Of a stretch of 48,703 nucleotides of DNA, positions 15,544-25,888 are shown piece after piece (position 1 is the stretch's first letter; the number at the start of each line of letters is the position of its first letter). This stretch comes from Pseudomonadota bacterium. Lineage in GTDB: Bacteria; Pseudomonadota; Gammaproteobacteria; Burkholderiales; Gallionellaceae. A program made the position numbers and the translations under genes. The stretch covers positions 1 to 48,703 of the forward strand of contig JAJXTH010000017.1 in NCBI GenBank assembly GCA_021783995.1. The letters are read 5' to 3'. The notes beneath the pieces were generated by a model. The model saw only the letters and a program-made list of their open reading frames with translations, made no database searches and had not been told where the DNA came from.

Positions 15544-16466
15544 AGAGCCTGCCGCGCGCCATATTCCTGATGGGGCCAACCGCAAGCGGCAAGACGGGCG
15601 TCGCAGTGGAACTCGTAGAAAGGCTGCCTTTGGAGATCATCAGCGTGGATTCCGCGCTGGTATACCGCGACATGGACATCGGCACGGCCAAACCGGATGC
15701 AGCAACGCTTTCCCGCGCGCCACATCACCTGATCGACATCGTCGATCCAACGGAAGTCTATTCGGCTGCGGCATTCAGGCACGATGCACTGCGTCTGATG
15801 GACGAGATCGCAAAACGCGGCAGGACACCGCTGCTGGTGGGCGGCACCATGCTTTATTTCAAGGTACTGAAGGAAGGCTTGAGCGATCTTCCCATCGCGG
15901 ACCCTGAAATCCGCAAAGAGTTTGACGAGATCATCCGACAGAATGGCACGCCCTTCCTTCACAACATGCTCTCTTCCGTCGATCCTGCCACCGCAGAGAG
16001 GCTGTCTCCCAACGACACCCAGCGGATAGGCCGCGCGATGGAGATTTTCCGCATCACAGGAACCCCGATGTCGGAGCTTCTAAACCAGAAGAGACAGGGC
16101 AGCCTGCCCTTAGACGTGCTGCCCATTGCGCTGATCCCTTCAGATCGAAGCGAATTGCACCAACGCATCGCAATGCGCTTCAAACAGATGCTGGAACAGG
16201 GGCTGGTCCAAGAGCTGCAAGGTCTGCGCAACAAATACATTCTGCACCCCGACCTTCCTTCGATGCGCTGCGTGGGATACCGCCAGGCATGGGAATACCT
16301 TGAAGGCGGGATCGACGAGGCGCAACTTCTGGAGAAGGGTATTATCGCCACGAGACAGCTCGCGAAGCGGCAGATGACCTGGCTGAGATCCATGCCCGAG
16401 AATATCGCGATCGATTGTCTTGAAAAGAATCTGACAGAGCGCGTGGAACGCGCAATCAACCTTTAG
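15540..16466 (+). CDS. miaA: MiaA, tRNA dimethylallyltransferase
   Basis: MiaA transfers a dimethylallyl group to N6 of A37 in tRNAs reading UNN codons. The 308-residue protein has the P-loop GPTASGKT at about 11-18, [19 protein letters not shown], the [17 protein letters not shown] substrate segment, GGTMLYF, and the [12 protein letters not shown] region near the C-terminus. Length is usual. mutL and miaA are classical neighbours in proteobacteria; here a transporter gene sits between them. Its stop overlaps the convergent flavoprotein gene by 4 nt, leaving no room for a terminator. Confidence 0.97.
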   Translation: MKSLPRAIFLMGPTASGKTGVAVELVERLPLEIISVDSALVYRDMDIGTAKPDAATLSRAPHHLIDIVDPTEVYSAAAFRHDALRLMDEIAKRGRTPLLVGGTMLYFKVLKEGLSDLPIADPEIRKEFDEIIRQNGTPFLHNMLSSVDPATAERLSPNDTQRIGRAMEIFRITGTPMSELLNQKRQGSLPLDVLPIALIPSDRSELHQRIAMRFKQMLEQGLVQELQGLRNKYILHPDLPSMRCVGYRQAWEYLEGGIDEAQLLEKGIIATRQLAKRQMTWLRSMPENIAIDCLEKNLTERVERAINL

Positions 16467-17638
16467 ACCGATTGCCCTGCAGCAAAACCGGAAGACCATG
16501 CCCACTGGAAATTGTAGCCACCAAGCCAACCCGTAACATCCACCACTTCGCCGATGAAGTAGAGCCCCGGCACATCCTTGCACTCCATGGTCTTGGACGA
16601 AAGCGCGCGCGTGTCCACCCCGCCGCAGGTGACCTCGGCCTTGGCATAGCCCAGGGTGCCTGAAGGCGTTACCTGCCAGCCGTGCAAACGGCTTGCAATC
16701 ATCTCTCTCTGCTTTTCGTTGTACTGGTTGAGCGGCCTGTTCTCAAAAGCTTGGCTGCACCAAACCTCTGCAAAACTCTTTGGCAGCCACTGCGCCAGGA
16801 AATTGGAAAGCAGCTTCTTGCTGCCCTTGTTTTCAACAAGCAGTTCGCGCATGTCCACATCCGGCAATAGATCGATGCTCAACGCGCTGCCTGGCTGCCA
16901 GTAGGATGAAGCCTGAAGGATGGCCGGGCCGCTCAAGCCTCTGTGGGTGACCAGCAGATCTTCCCGGAAAGACTGCTTCCCAGCACTCACGATCGCGGGA
17001 AATGAAACACCTGTCAGATCCGCATACGGCTTCCATTGTTCCGGTGCAAAGGTCAAAGGAACAAGGCCTGCTTTGAGCTTCGTGACCGGGATACCGAACT
17101 GCTCCGCGATACGATAACCAAAAGGAGTTGCGCCAACTTTGGGTATGGACAGGCCTCCGGTCGCGATCACGAGCGATACAGTTTCGAATTCGTCCCTCGA
17201 TGTTTCGAGATGGAAATGTCCGGAAGGTCTGCGCTCTATGCTCTGGATTGTTGTGCCCATGTGGCGCTTAACAGCCTGGGCATCGCATTCTTCCTTCAGC
17301 ATCGAAATGATCGCATCGGATCCGGCGCCAGAGAACAGCTGGCCCAGCTTCTTCTCATGAAAACCGATGTTGTGTTTTTTCAGAAGCGCGATGAAATTCT
17401 GTGGAGTGTAACGCGCAAGGGCTGAACGGCAAAAATGCGGGTTCTCGGAGATGTAGCATTCAGGCCTCGCATGGATATTGGTGAAGTTGCAGTTTCCCCC
17501 TCCCGAGATTCGGATCTTCTCTGCAAGTTTTTTTGCATGATCGAGCAAGACCACAGAACGGCCGCGCATCCCAGCCTGTATCGCGCACATCATTCCGGCA
17601 GCGCCCGAACCTATGATGACGACATCGCATTTCATCAT
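16463..17638 (-). CDS. HI0933/YhiN-family flavoprotein
   Basis: A 391-residue NAD(P)/FAD-dependent oxidoreductase of the HI0933/YhiN (BaiN/RdsA) type. The N-terminal dinucleotide site [20 protein letters not shown] is at about 6-26. The family signature [18 protein letters not shown] follows, [20 protein letters not shown] marks the FAD-binding core, and [25 protein letters not shown] the C-terminus. The physiological substrate of most members is unknown. It is preceded by an alpha/beta hydrolase gene 35 nt away and is convergent with miaA, overlapping by 4 nt. An ATG pair at 17638/17635 makes the start uncertain by one residue. Confidence 0.92.
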   Translation of the reverse strand: MMKCDVVIIGSGAAGMMCAIQAGMRGRSVVLLDHAKKLAEKIRISGGGNCNFTNIHARPECYISENPHFCRSALARYTPQNFIALLKKHNIGFHEKKLGQLFSGAGSDAIISMLKEECDAQAVKRHMGTTIQSIERRPSGHFHLETSRDEFETVSLVIATGGLSIPKVGATPFGYRIAEQFGIPVTKLKAGLVPLTFAPEQWKPYADLTGVSFPAIVSAGKQSFREDLLVTHRGLSGPAILQASSYWQPGSALSIDLLPDVDMRELLVENKGSKKLLSNFLAQWLPKSFAEVWCSQAFENRPLNQYNEKQREMIASRLHGWQVTPSGTLGYAKAEVTCGGVDTRALSSKTMECKDVPGLYFIGEVVDVTGWLGGYNFQWAWSSGFAAGQSV

Positions 17639-17673
17639 CTAGAATCCTACAATAATTGCTGATAGCTGCTGAT

Positions 17674-18528
17674 TCATTTCATGTATCTTTTCACGAAATC
17701 CGCCATTGCGTCCCGGTATTCGACCCAGCCTATCGCACTGCTGTTGCTGTGCTCTCCTCCCTCTATCAAAAGGAGTTTCTTGGGCTCGGGCGCAGCCGCA
17801 TAAAGCCTTTTCCCCATTTCGACGGGCACTCTTTGATCCCATGTGCCGTGTATGATCAGCAACGGAATATTCAATGCTGGGATCTTTTTCAACGACGCAA
17901 AGCGCTGGTTGAGCAGCACGCCCACCGGCAGATATCCATAATTGATCTCACCCATCGCCTTCATCGATGTGAACGTACTTTCGGTAACCAGGCCTGCCGC
18001 CTCGGGGTGATGGATCGCGAGGTCGATCGCGATGGCACCTCCCAGGGAATGGCCGTAGATGAAGGTCTTGTGAGGGTCCAGCCCTCGCCATTTGACCAGA
18101 TACTGCCATGCAGATTCGGCATCCTCGTACACCTTCGATTCGCTGGGTTTGCCGCCGCTGCTCTTTCCATAGCCACGGTAATCCGGCAGAAAAACGTTAT
18201 AGCCCATTTTATGCAGCCGCAGCGTATTTTCCAGATTGTTGCTGATATTCCTATCGTTGCCGTGCAGATACAGCATGGTGGGCGCATTTTCAGGATTGTC
18301 TGCAGGTATCCACCACGCATCCAACTCCCCCTTGTCTTCCCCCTTTCCCGAAGGGATGTCCAACTCTTCGTATTTCACTCCCATGCGATCGGGCGTCGTC
18401 TGCATGACATGCGTTGGCTCGAAGATGTGCGATTTCTGTGTCCCCCACATATAGGCGCATTCGCCGATGTACAACAGTGCCGCAAGCAAAAAGACCTGTA
18501 TAGTCCTGCGCCTCAATTGCCTGTTCAT
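17674..18528 (-). CDS. Membrane-anchored alpha/beta hydrolase (BEM46/YfhR-like)
   Basis: A 284-residue serine hydrolase. An N-terminal hydrophobic anchor (about 9-26, after [10 protein letters not shown]) precedes the alpha/beta hydrolase domain. Visible features are the oxyanion-hole MLYLHGNDRNISNN, DYRGYGKSSGGKP, the nucleophile elbow TFIYGHSLGGAIAID with the catalytic Ser, an Asp-bearing loop near LLIIHGTWDQRVP, and a late His in LLIEGGEHSNS. The start at 18528 overlaps the dnaQ stop by 4 nt (ATGA). The catalytic domain most likely faces the periplasm. The substrate (ester, peptide or lipid) is unknown. Confidence 0.85.
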   Translation of the reverse strand: MNRQLRRRTIQVFLLAALLYIGECAYMWGTQKSHIFEPTHVMQTTPDRMGVKYEELDIPSGKGEDKGELDAWWIPADNPENAPTMLYLHGNDRNISNNLENTLRLHKMGYNVFLPDYRGYGKSSGGKPSESKVYEDAESAWQYLVKWRGLDPHKTFIYGHSLGGAIAIDLAIHHPEAAGLVTESTFTSMKAMGEINYGYLPVGVLLNQRFASLKKIPALNIPLLIIHGTWDQRVPVEMGKRLYAAAPEPKKLLLIEGGEHSNSSAIGWVEYRDAMADFVKRYMK

Positions 18529-19220
18529 GCCGCATTCTCCATCTGTTTCCATAGACAGGTGCCGCGGCTCGCCTTGTCGATCGCTTCCAGCTGTTTTTCA
18601 TGCTCAGACATCTCGTGCTCATCCGGCAGCAGGACACGAATCTTAGGGCGGAGAGCGCATGCATTCAATGCTGGCTTGATTGCAGGTGCCTCTTCATCGA
18701 TCAGCAGGCTTTCCTGCCCTCGTGTCATCGCGATGTATACTTCAGCCAGAAGCTCGGTATCCAGCAAAGCGCCATGCAAGGTGCGATGCGAATTGTCTAT
18801 TTCGTAGCGGCTGCATAGCGCATCCAGCCCGTTTTTCTTTCCCGGATTGAGCTCGCGCGCCAGCGCCAGTGTATCCAAGACTGGATTTTCAAGCGGGGGC
18901 AAGCCCATGCGCTGAAGCTCGCTGTTGATGAAGCTGATGTCGAAAGGCGCGTTGTGAGCCAGAATCTCCGCACCATCAATGAAGGCAAGAAAGCTTGCCG
19001 CAATGTCGGAAAACTTGAAATTTCCTCTCAGCATGTCCCATGTAAACCCGTGCACGCGGGCGGCTTCCTCGTCCACTTCACGCTCCGGATCCAGGTAATG
19101 GTGAAAATGCTTCTTGGATACCTTGCGGCCTTCAAGTTCTATGGCTGCAATTTCGATGATTCTATGACCCTTTTTGGGGTCCAGACCTGTCGTTTCAGTA
19201 TCCAGAACGACCTTGCGCAT
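18525..19220 (-). CDS. dnaQ: DnaQ, DNA polymerase III epsilon subunit
   Basis: The 3'-5' proofreading exonuclease of the replicative polymerase. The 231 residues show the DEDDh motifs: Exo[10 protein letters not shown], Exo[18 protein letters not shown], and Exo[24 protein letters not shown]-terminal tail binds the polymerase alpha subunit. ATG 19220 is chosen over TTG 19226 because AAAGGAG is 6 nt upstream and the DnaQ start [12 protein letters not shown] is standard. The gene overlaps rnhA by 26 nt, the usual rnhA-dnaQ pairing, although here the two genes point the same way. Confidence 0.96.
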   Translation of the reverse strand: MRKVVLDTETTGLDPKKGHRIIEIAAIELEGRKVSKKHFHHYLDPEREVDEEAARVHGFTWDMLRGNFKFSDIAASFLAFIDGAEILAHNAPFDISFINSELQRMGLPPLENPVLDTLALARELNPGKKNGLDALCSRYEIDNSHRTLHGALLDTELLAEVYIAMTRGQESLLIDEEAPAIKPALNACALRPKIRVLLPDEHEMSEHEKQLEAIDKASRGTCLWKQMENAA

Positions 19221-19668
19221 TGCCAACTCCTTTCTCGTATACCGATGCCACTCCCCTGTTTGCTAGTGCATCGGCCTGTTCATTTCCGTCATGACCTGCA
19301 TGCCCCTTGACCCATATCCATTCGATCTGATGCTGCAAAGTCAAGGCATCCAGCCTGCGCCAGAGATCCTCGTTCTTTACCGGCTGCTTGCTGGCCGTCT
19401 TCCATCCAGATTTTTTCCAACCGGACAGCCAGGCTGTGATGCCCTGGTGTACGTACTTTGAATCGGTGTGCAGCCTGACACGGCAGGGCCGCCTCAAAGC
19501 CTCGAGGGCCGCGATCGCGCCCATCAGCTCCATGCGATTGTTGGTGGTATGCGCCTCGCCTCCAAAAAGCTCACGCTGCTTGCCTTTCGCGCGCAGCAAT
19601 GCGCCCCACCCCCCTACTCCGGGATTGCCTTTGCAGGCACCATCGGTGAATATATCTACAGTTTCCAT
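19195..19668 (-). CDS. rnhA: RNase HI
   Basis: Degrades RNA in RNA-DNA hybrids, for example R-loops and Okazaki primers. The 157-residue protein has all four catalytic acids: Asp in [14 protein letters not shown], Glu in [10 protein letters not shown], Asp in [11 protein letters not shown] and Asp in [10 protein letters not shown]. It also has the basic handle [17 protein letters not shown] and the catalytic-loop His in [14 protein letters not shown] 19668 gives the normal RnhA start; the gene overlaps both the upstream methyltransferase and the downstream dnaQ. Confidence 0.96.
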   Translation of the reverse strand: METVDIFTDGACKGNPGVGGWGALLRAKGKQRELFGGEAHTTNNRMELMGAIAALEALRRPCRVRLHTDSKYVHQGITAWLSGWKKSGWKTASKQPVKNEDLWRRLDALTLQHQIEWIWVKGHAGHDGNEQADALANRGVASVYEKGVGNAQGRSGY

Positions 19669-20438
19669 TTCGTTCGCCAATCCAAATCATCTTCGACTCT
19701 CTGGCAACCGGAGCGTGGCTGGTTCAGCTTCGGTGCCACAGGCAACAGCTTTCTTACAAGATTCTGGTCCCATCTCGGCTTGATAGGGCGCATACCTGGA
19801 ACGCGCTTGATCGCATGAACGAAATACACCCCGCCGCTCACCGCCCACCAGCGATCCCCTGCGGCCTCCATGAAATAACAGCGTTCAAGCCATTTCTTCT
19901 GATGAAAAGGTGGCGCATAAACCGCAAACCTTCCACCAGCCATTTCGAAACCCAGCAATGCCAGCCAATCCTTGATTCTCGACAGCGCGATGAAATGGCC
20001 GCTCCAGGGATAGCCGCCAGTCCTCCCCAATGCGCGGTAAGCTCCCCACAAGCTGTGAGGATTGAAGCCGCTGATCAGAAGACTGCCTTCCGGCATCAGC
20101 ACGCGTTCGGCTTCGCGCAAAATGGCATGAGGCTGCTGTCCGAATTCCAGCACATGCGGCAGCAGCAGCAAATCAAGGCTTGCAGTTGCAACAGGCAGTT
20201 CATCGCCGCACAACCGGACTGCGGCGCCAGCCTGATCTGCGCCGCTGAAGCGCAACGGAATCCGGCTGTTCCTCAAGAAATCCTGTTCAGGCAAACCGAT
20301 CTGCAGCGCGTTATAGCCGAAGATGTCGTTGACCGTCTTGTCGAACCAGACAAATTCTCGTTCCAGAACATAGCCGCCCTGATCGGAGGAAAACCACTCG
20401 CTCAAACTTTCTGCTGTTGATTTACAATCAGGGCTCAC
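19656..20438 (-). CDS. Class I SAM-dependent methyltransferase-like protein
   Basis: A protein of about 260 residues from the Methyltransf_11-like family often found next to rnhA and gloB. It begins with [18 protein letters not shown]. The glycine-rich SAM motif I is degenerate, but motif regions [19 protein letters not shown] and [19 protein letters not shown] are clear. The start is put at GTG 20438, preceded by GGA only; longer in-frame extension would run into gloB. Only 21 bp separate it from the divergent gloB start. The substrate is unknown; loss of the canonical motif I may mean weak or altered SAM binding. Confidence 0.78.
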   Translation of the reverse strand: MSPDCKSTAESLSEWFSSDQGGYVLEREFVWFDKTVNDIFGYNALQIGLPEQDFLRNSRIPLRFSGADQAGAAVRLCGDELPVATASLDLLLLPHVLEFGQQPHAILREAERVLMPEGSLLISGFNPHSLWGAYRALGRTGGYPWSGHFIALSRIKDWLALLGFEMAGGRFAVYAPPFHQKKWLERCYFMEAAGDRWWAVSGGVYFVHAIKRVPGMRPIKPRWDQNLVRKLLPVAPKLNQPRSGCQRVEDDLDWRTKWKL

Positions 20439-20459
20439 ATAAATTCCATTATTCAGATC

Positions 20460-21227
20460 ATGTACGACATCGTCGCCATCCCCGCCTTTGAAGACAATTA
20501 CATCTGGGCCTTGCACAACGACCAGCACGCATTTGTAGTTGACCCCGGAGACGCAGCCCCGGTGCTTGCATGGCTCGCCAGAAACAACATCTCTCTGTCA
20601 GGCATGCTCTGCACGCATCGCCATCATGACCATGTCGGAGGCATTGAAGAATTGCGCGCAGTATACAACGTGCCGGTGTATGGACGTCAGCATAAAAAGA
20701 ATCCGCACATCACCCACGATCTCAGGGAAGGCGATAAATTAAGTCTTGAAGAATTCGGTTTGAATTTCGACATCATGGAAGTCCCCGGCCACATCGAGGA
20801 TCACATCGCGTATTACTCATCCGGATCCGGGATACTGTTCTGCGGTGATGTACTTTTTGGCGCGGGATGTGGGCGAAATTTCGAGGGCAGCGTGAAAGAG
20901 TTGCACCACTCCCTGCAGCGCTTTGCCAGCCTGCCCCCTTCAACCCTGGCTTATTGCGCCCACGAGTACACGGCATCCAACCTGCGCTTTGCCAAAGTCT
21001 GCGACCCAATGAATCCCGATGTGGACCATCGCATAGAAAGGACTGCACAAATGCGCGCAGTCAACCAGTCAACCGTCCCATTCACGATCGAGATCGAACT
21101 TGCCACGAACCCATTCCTGCGCTGCAAGGAACCCGCGATTCTTCATAGCCTGAGGCAGGCAGGATACGATGCAATCGACGAGGAATCCGCCTTTATTGCC
21201 TTGCGCGAATGGCGAGACAAGTTTTGA
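20460..21227 (+). CDS. gloB: GloB, hydroxyacylglutathione hydrolase (glyoxalase II)
   Basis: Hydrolyses S-lactoylglutathione to lactate and glutathione, the second step of methylglyoxal detoxification. The 255-residue metallo-beta-lactamase-fold protein has the binuclear metal motif [11 protein letters not shown], the ligand His in [12 protein letters not shown], the bridging Asp in [18 protein letters not shown], and His in [15 protein letters not shown]-terminal glutathione-binding region (about 175-255) is present. The ATG at 20460 has no obvious ribosome site, with a TACAAT at 20423-20428 as possible -10. It ends 69 nt before ugd. Confidence 0.95.
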   Translation: MYDIVAIPAFEDNYIWALHNDQHAFVVDPGDAAPVLAWLARNNISLSGMLCTHRHHDHVGGIEELRAVYNVPVYGRQHKKNPHITHDLREGDKLSLEEFGLNFDIMEVPGHIEDHIAYYSSGSGILFCGDVLFGAGCGRNFEGSVKELHHSLQRFASLPPSTLAYCAHEYTASNLRFAKVCDPMNPDVDHRIERTAQMRAVNQSTVPFTIEIELATNPFLRCKEPAILHSLRQAGYDAIDEESAFIALREWRDKF

Positions 21228-21295
21228 CGCTGTTTGTGAGTCCGGCTAGACTTCAACAGTTTGAGCGTCATATCCCAGAAAATGGAAACACAAAA

Positions 21296-22462
21296 ATGAA
21301 AATCGCAATCGCCGGTACCGGCTATGTCGGCCTTTCCAATGCCATACTGCTCTCTCAGCACAACGAGGTCGTCGCAGTCGACATTGTCCCCGAGAAGGTC
21401 GAGATGCTGAACCGCAGACAGTCTCCGATAGAAGACAGGGAAATCGAGGACTTTCTCAAGCACAAGCCGCTCAACTTTCGCGCAACGCTCGACAGGCATG
21501 ACGCCTATGGCAATGCCGATTACGTGATCATTGCAACCCCTACAGACTACGATCCCGAGACCAACTACTTCAATACGAGCTCGATCGAATCGGTGATTCA
21601 GGATGTCTTGAGCATCAACCCCAAGGCCGTGATGATCATCAAGTCCACCATTCCTGTCGGCTATACGGTCAAGGCCCGCGCTAAATTCAACTGCAGCAAT
21701 CTCATCTTCTCGCCCGAATTCCTGCGCGAAGGCCGTGCGCTGCATGACAACCTCTATCCTTCCCGGATCGTCGTGGGAGAGCGCTCTGCGCGCGCGGAAG
21801 TGTTCGCCAATCTTCTGAAACAGGGTGCAATCAAGCAGGACATCGCCGTCCTTTTTACGGATTCCACCGAAGCCGAAGCGATCAAGCTCTTTGCCAATAC
21901 CTACCTTGCGATGCGGGTGGCCTATTTTAACGAGCTGGATACCTATGCGGCCACGCATGGCCTGGACACAAGGCAGATCATACAGGGCGTCTGCCTGGAT
22001 CCTCGCATCGGAGATCATTACAACAACCCGTCCTTCGGCTATGGTGGCTACTGCCTGCCCAAGGATACCAAGCAGTTGCTCGCCAATTACCAGGACGTGC
22101 CGCAGAACCTGGTGCATGCGATCGTGGAATCGAACACGACGCGCAAGGATTTCATCGCCTTCGATATCATGAAGCGCAATCCCAAGATCGTCGGCATCCA
22201 CCGCCTGGTGATGAAGAGCGGCTCGGACAATTTCCGCTCGAGCAGCATCCAGGGCATCATGAAGCGCATAAAGGCCAAAGGCATCGAAGTCATCGTGTAC
22301 GAGCCTGCGCTGAAAGAGCCCGAATTTTACCGCTCCAGAGTGGTGAACGATCTTGTACAATTCAAGAAGGAAGCAGATGTCATCGTCACCAACCGCATCA
22401 CGGACGATCTTAAGGACGTCTCAGAAAAAATATACAGCCGGGATCTTTTTGGCAAGGACTGA
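21296..22462 (+). CDS. ugd: Ugd, UDP-glucose 6-dehydrogenase
   Basis: Oxidises UDP-glucose to UDP-glucuronate using NAD+, the precursor of acidic polysaccharides. The 388-residue protein matches E. coli Ugd in length and pattern: [20 protein letters not shown] dinucleotide site, [36 protein letters not shown], and the catalytic Cys in [15 protein letters not shown]. It ends SRDLFGKD, like the enterobacterial enzyme. ATG 21296 is chosen because the Rossmann strand begins there. It is the first gene of the nucleotide-sugar block and 30 nt upstream of rfbB. Confidence 0.96.
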   Translation: MKIAIAGTGYVGLSNAILLSQHNEVVAVDIVPEKVEMLNRRQSPIEDREIEDFLKHKPLNFRATLDRHDAYGNADYVIIATPTDYDPETNYFNTSSIESVIQDVLSINPKAVMIIKSTIPVGYTVKARAKFNCSNLIFSPEFLREGRALHDNLYPSRIVVGERSARAEVFANLLKQGAIKQDIAVLFTDSTEAEAIKLFANTYLAMRVAYFNELDTYAATHGLDTRQIIQGVCLDPRIGDHYNNPSFGYGGYCLPKDTKQLLANYQDVPQNLVHAIVESNTTRKDFIAFDIMKRNPKIVGIHRLVMKSGSDNFRSSSIQGIMKRIKAKGIEVIVYEPALKEPEFYRSRVVNDLVQFKKEADVIVTNRITDDLKDVSEKIYSRDLFGKD

Positions 22463-22492
22463 ACCGTATTCGAAATTTTTTGGGCTAACTCA

Positions 22493-23557
22493 ATGATACT
22501 AACGACTGGCAGTGCAGGTTTCATCGGCTCTAATTTCGTTCTCGACTGGTTTGCTCAAAGCGACGAGCCCGTCATCAATCTCGACAAGCTGACATACGCA
22601 GGCAATCTCGAGAACCTCGCATCATTGAAGGACAATCCAAATCACATCTTCGTGCAGGGCGACATCGGCGACAAGGCGCTGGTGGCAAAGCTACTTGCCC
22701 TGCATCGCCCGAGAGCCATCGTCAATTTTGCGGCCGAATCGCATGTGGACCGTTCCATACACGGGCCTGAGGACTTCATACAGACCAATGTCGTCGGCAC
22801 TTTCCATCTGCTTGAAGTCGTGCGCGCCTACTGGTCCGGACTTTCTGACGCAGAGATGACCAACTTCCGCTTCCTGCATGTCTCGACCGATGAAGTGTAT
22901 GGATCGCTTGCCAAGAGTGAGCCCGCCTTCACCGAAAATCACCGCTACGAGCCGAACAGCCCGTATTCCGCGAGCAAGGCAGCGTCAGATCATCTGGTGC
23001 GTGCCTATCACCACACCTACGGGCTTCCGGTGTTGACAACCAATTGCTCGAACAATTACGGCCCTTATCACTTCCCGGAAAAGCTGATCCCTCTGATGAT
23101 CGTCAATGCGCTCGCCGGACGAAGCCTGCCCGTGTATGGCGACGGTCAGCAGATCAGGGACTGGCTGTATGTGAAGGATCACTGCAGCGCGATACGCTGC
23201 GCACTGGAAAAGGGCAAACCTGGCGAGGTTTACAACATCGGCGGCTGGAACGAGAAGGCCAACCTCGATATCGTTCATACGGTATGCAGATTGCTCGATG
23301 AGCTGCAACCCAGAAGCGATGGCAAGCCCTATCGCGAGCAGATTGCATTCGTCGCCGACCGTCCAGGACACGACAGGCGCTATGCGATCGACGCCCGAAA
23401 GATCGAGCGCGAGCTTGGCTGGAAACCTTCTGAGACATTCGAAACCGGCATACGCAAGACGGTACAGTGGTATCTGGACAACCAGACCTGGGTGAACAAC
23501 GTGCTGTCCGGCAGCTACCGGCAGTGGATAGAGAAGAATTACGCGGAGCGCGCCTGA
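22493..23557 (+). CDS. rfbB: RfbB, dTDP-glucose 4,6-dehydratase
   Basis: Second step of dTDP-L-rhamnose synthesis: dTDP-glucose to dTDP-4-keto-6-deoxyglucose. The 354-residue SDR protein has [14 protein letters not shown] at the N-terminus, the [12 protein letters not shown] segment, the catalytic STDEVYG with its Asp-Glu pair, and [15 protein letters not shown] with the Tyr/Lys pair. [17 protein letters not shown] and [10 protein letters not shown] follow. Length is normal. The initial MILTTG has T in place of the usual V, which should not matter. Its TGA shares one base with the rfbD ATG. Confidence 0.97.
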   Translation: MILTTGSAGFIGSNFVLDWFAQSDEPVINLDKLTYAGNLENLASLKDNPNHIFVQGDIGDKALVAKLLALHRPRAIVNFAAESHVDRSIHGPEDFIQTNVVGTFHLLEVVRAYWSGLSDAEMTNFRFLHVSTDEVYGSLAKSEPAFTENHRYEPNSPYSASKAASDHLVRAYHHTYGLPVLTTNCSNNYGPYHFPEKLIPLMIVNALAGRSLPVYGDGQQIRDWLYVKDHCSAIRCALEKGKPGEVYNIGGWNEKANLDIVHTVCRLLDELQPRSDGKPYREQIAFVADRPGHDRRYAIDARKIERELGWKPSETFETGIRKTVQWYLDNQTWVNNVLSGSYRQWIEKNYAERA

Positions 23558-24453
23558 TGAAGATACTGCTGTTCGGAAAGAACGGCCAGGTCGGATGGGA
23601 GCTGCAACGCAGTCTCTCCCCGCTTGGGGAGCTCATCGCGTTGGATTCCAGCTCAGAAACCCTATGCGGAGACTTCACCGATCTCAAGGGACTTGCCGAA
23701 ACGGTGCGCAGCGTGGCGCCCGATATCATTGTCAACGCGGCGGCTCATACTGCAGTGGACCGCGCCGAAAGTGAACCAGACCTTGCCAGGATCATCAACG
23801 CAACGGCGCCTTCCATACTGGCAGAGGAAGCGAAAAAGCTGAACGCCTGGCTTGTGCATTATTCGACGGATTATGTGTTCGACGGAAGCGGAGAAAAGCC
23901 GTGGATAGAATCAGATCCTACCGGCCCGCTGAATGTCTATGGAAAAACCAAGCTCGAAGGCGAAGACCTCATCGTTCAGTCGGGATGCCATCACCTTATC
24001 TTCCGCACGAGCTGGGTCTATGGCGCGCGCGGCGGCAATTTTGCCAAGACCATGCTGAGACTTGCGCATGAGCGCGACGTCTTGAAGGTCATAGACGACC
24101 AGACGGGTGCGCCTACGGGTGCTGATCTGCTGGCCGACGTGGCGGCACATGCGATACGCATGGCCAGACACAATTCTGACATTTCCGGGCTGTATCATCT
24201 GGTGGCGAGAGGCGAAGTCACATGGCACGGCTATGCGAGTTTCGTCATAGATCATGCAAGGCGCATGGGCATAGCATTGAAAGCCGGCACGATTGAACCC
24301 GTGCCGACCAGCGCATTCCCGACACCTGCAAGGCGCCCGCACAATTCGCGAATGAACACCCAAAAACTTCAAGCCACTTTCGATTTGCATCTGCCAGACT
24401 GGCAGACCGGTATTGAACGGATGCTGAACGAAGTTCTGGAGAAACAATTATGA
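23557..24453 (+). CDS. rfbD: RfbD, dTDP-4-dehydrorhamnose reductase
   Basis: Last step of dTDP-rhamnose synthesis: NAD(P)H-dependent reduction of the 4-keto group. The 298 residues contain the nucleotide site [49 protein letters not shown] with the catalytic Tyr/Lys, [14 protein letters not shown] and [17 protein letters not shown]. All match the family. The ATG overlaps the rfbB stop (TGATG) and its own stop overlaps rfbA (ATGA), so it is part of a tightly coupled operon in the order B-D-A-C. Confidence 0.97.
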   Translation: MKILLFGKNGQVGWELQRSLSPLGELIALDSSSETLCGDFTDLKGLAETVRSVAPDIIVNAAAHTAVDRAESEPDLARIINATAPSILAEEAKKLNAWLVHYSTDYVFDGSGEKPWIESDPTGPLNVYGKTKLEGEDLIVQSGCHHLIFRTSWVYGARGGNFAKTMLRLAHERDVLKVIDDQTGAPTGADLLADVAAHAIRMARHNSDISGLYHLVARGEVTWHGYASFVIDHARRMGIALKAGTIEPVPTSAFPTPARRPHNSRMNTQKLQATFDLHLPDWQTGIERMLNEVLEKQL

Positions 24454-25331
24454 TCAAACGCAAGGGCATCATCCTCGCAGGTGGCTCGGGCACGAGGCTG
24501 CACCCGGTCACGCTGGCGGTATCCAAGCAGCTGCTTCCGGTATACGACAAGCCGATGATCTACTATCCCCTGTCCACGCTGATGCTTGCAGGAATACGGG
24601 ATATCCTGATCATCTCGACACCGCAGGACACGCCGCGCTTCGAGCAGCTGCTGGGCAACGGAAACAACTGGGGGCTCAACCTGCATTATGCCGTCCAGCC
24701 TTCTCCCGATGGCCTGGCACAGGCATTCATCATCGGCCGGGATTTCGTGGGGCATGACCCATCCGCTCTGGTGCTGGGCGACAACATCTTCTACGGACAC
24801 GATTTCCAGAGCCAGCTGCAAAACGCGGCAGTACGCAAAGAAGGCGCATCAGTATTCGCCTATCACGTGCACGATCCCGAGCGCTATGGCGTGGTGGAAT
24901 TCGACAAGCGAGGACGCGCCGTATCGCTCGAAGAAAAGCCGCTCAAGCCGAAATCGAATTTCGCCGTCACCGGACTTTATTTCTACGACAACGATGTGCT
25001 GGATATCGCGGCAAGCCTGAAGCCTTCCCAGCGCGGCGAACTCGAAATCACCGATGTCAACCGGATTTATCTCGATCATAACAGGCTGTCGGTCGAGACC
25101 ATGGGGCGAGGCTTCGCGTGGCTCGATACCGGCACGCACGAGTCGCTGCTTGAAGCCAGCCAGTTCATACAGATCATAGAACAGCGCCAGGGATTGAAGA
25201 TCGCCTGTCCGGAAGAGATCGCGTTCAAGAACGGGTTTATCGATGCCCAGCAACTTGAAACCCTTGCAGCACCTCTGGTCAAGAGCGGTTATGGTGCATA
25301 CCTGATGCAGTTGCTTAAAGGAACGCTATGA
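24450..25331 (+). CDS. rfbA: RfbA, glucose-1-phosphate thymidylyltransferase
   Basis: First step of dTDP-rhamnose synthesis: glucose-1-phosphate plus dTTP to dTDP-glucose. The 293-residue protein has the nucleotidyltransferase signature [36 protein letters not shown], the catalytic-metal Asp in [33 protein letters not shown] and [18 protein letters not shown]. This is the RmlA family to its full usual length. ATGA overlaps at both ends couple it to rfbD and rfbC. Confidence 0.97.
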   Translation: MIKRKGIILAGGSGTRLHPVTLAVSKQLLPVYDKPMIYYPLSTLMLAGIRDILIISTPQDTPRFEQLLGNGNNWGLNLHYAVQPSPDGLAQAFIIGRDFVGHDPSALVLGDNIFYGHDFQSQLQNAAVRKEGASVFAYHVHDPERYGVVEFDKRGRAVSLEEKPLKPKSNFAVTGLYFYDNDVLDIAASLKPSQRGELEITDVNRIYLDHNRLSVETMGRGFAWLDTGTHESLLEASQFIQIIEQRQGLKIACPEEIAFKNGFIDAQQLETLAAPLVKSGYGAYLMQLLKGTL

Positions 25332-25873
25332 AAACGATAGAGACCGGAATTCCAGACCTCGTGATCATCGAGCCCAAGGTTTTTGGCGATGAGCGGGGCT
25401 TCTTCTTCGAGAGTTTTAACCGCAAGAAATTTGCCGAACTGACAGGGCGGGATGTCGACTTCGTGCAGGACAACCATTCCCGTTCGGTGAAGAATGTGCT
25501 CAGAGGCCTGCACTACCAGATACAGCGCCCGCAGGGAAAACTGGTGCGCGTGGTGCAAGGCGCAGTGCTGGATGTCGCGGTGGACATACGCAAAAGTTCG
25601 CCCACTTTCGGCAAGCATGTCGCGGTCGAACTCTCCGCCGACAACAAACGCATGTTCTGGATACCGGATGGGTTTGCGCACGGCTTCGTCGTGCTGTCCG
25701 ATTCGGCCGAATTTCTCTACAAGACGACAGACTACTGGATGCCCGAATTCGAGCGCTGCATACGCTGGGACGACCCAATTCTTGCAATAGACTGGCGCTT
25801 GCAATCCGCGCCGGCCTTGTCAGCCAAGGATGCCCAGGGCAAGCTTCTCAATGAGGCGGATTGCTTTGCGTGA
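25328..25873 (+). CDS. rfbC: RfbC, dTDP-4-dehydrorhamnose 3,5-epimerase
   Basis: Third step of dTDP-rhamnose synthesis: double epimerisation at C3 and C5. The 181-residue cupin-fold protein shows [31 protein letters not shown] with the catalytic His, [41 protein letters not shown] and the Tyr-bearing [10 protein letters not shown]. Length and motifs fit. Last of the four rhamnose genes, followed 15 nt later by another sugar nucleotidyltransferase gene. Confidence 0.97.
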   Translation: MKTIETGIPDLVIIEPKVFGDERGFFFESFNRKKFAELTGRDVDFVQDNHSRSVKNVLRGLHYQIQRPQGKLVRVVQGAVLDVAVDIRKSSPTFGKHVAVELSADNKRMFWIPDGFAHGFVVLSDSAEFLYKTTDYWMPEFERCIRWDDPILAIDWRLQSAPALSAKDAQGKLLNEADCFA

Positions 25874-25888
25874 TTTGAAAGGAAAAAA

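Noticed and set aside
17656-18807. Plus-strand open frame (383 codons) opposite the alpha/beta hydrolase and dnaQ
   Set aside because: Antisense to two recognised genes, with no domain and no ribosome site.
21143-22360. Long minus-strand open frame (405 codons) opposite ugd
   Set aside because: It is antisense to a clear full-length Ugd, has no recognisable domain, and is rich in residues expected from the complementary strand of a high-GC gene.
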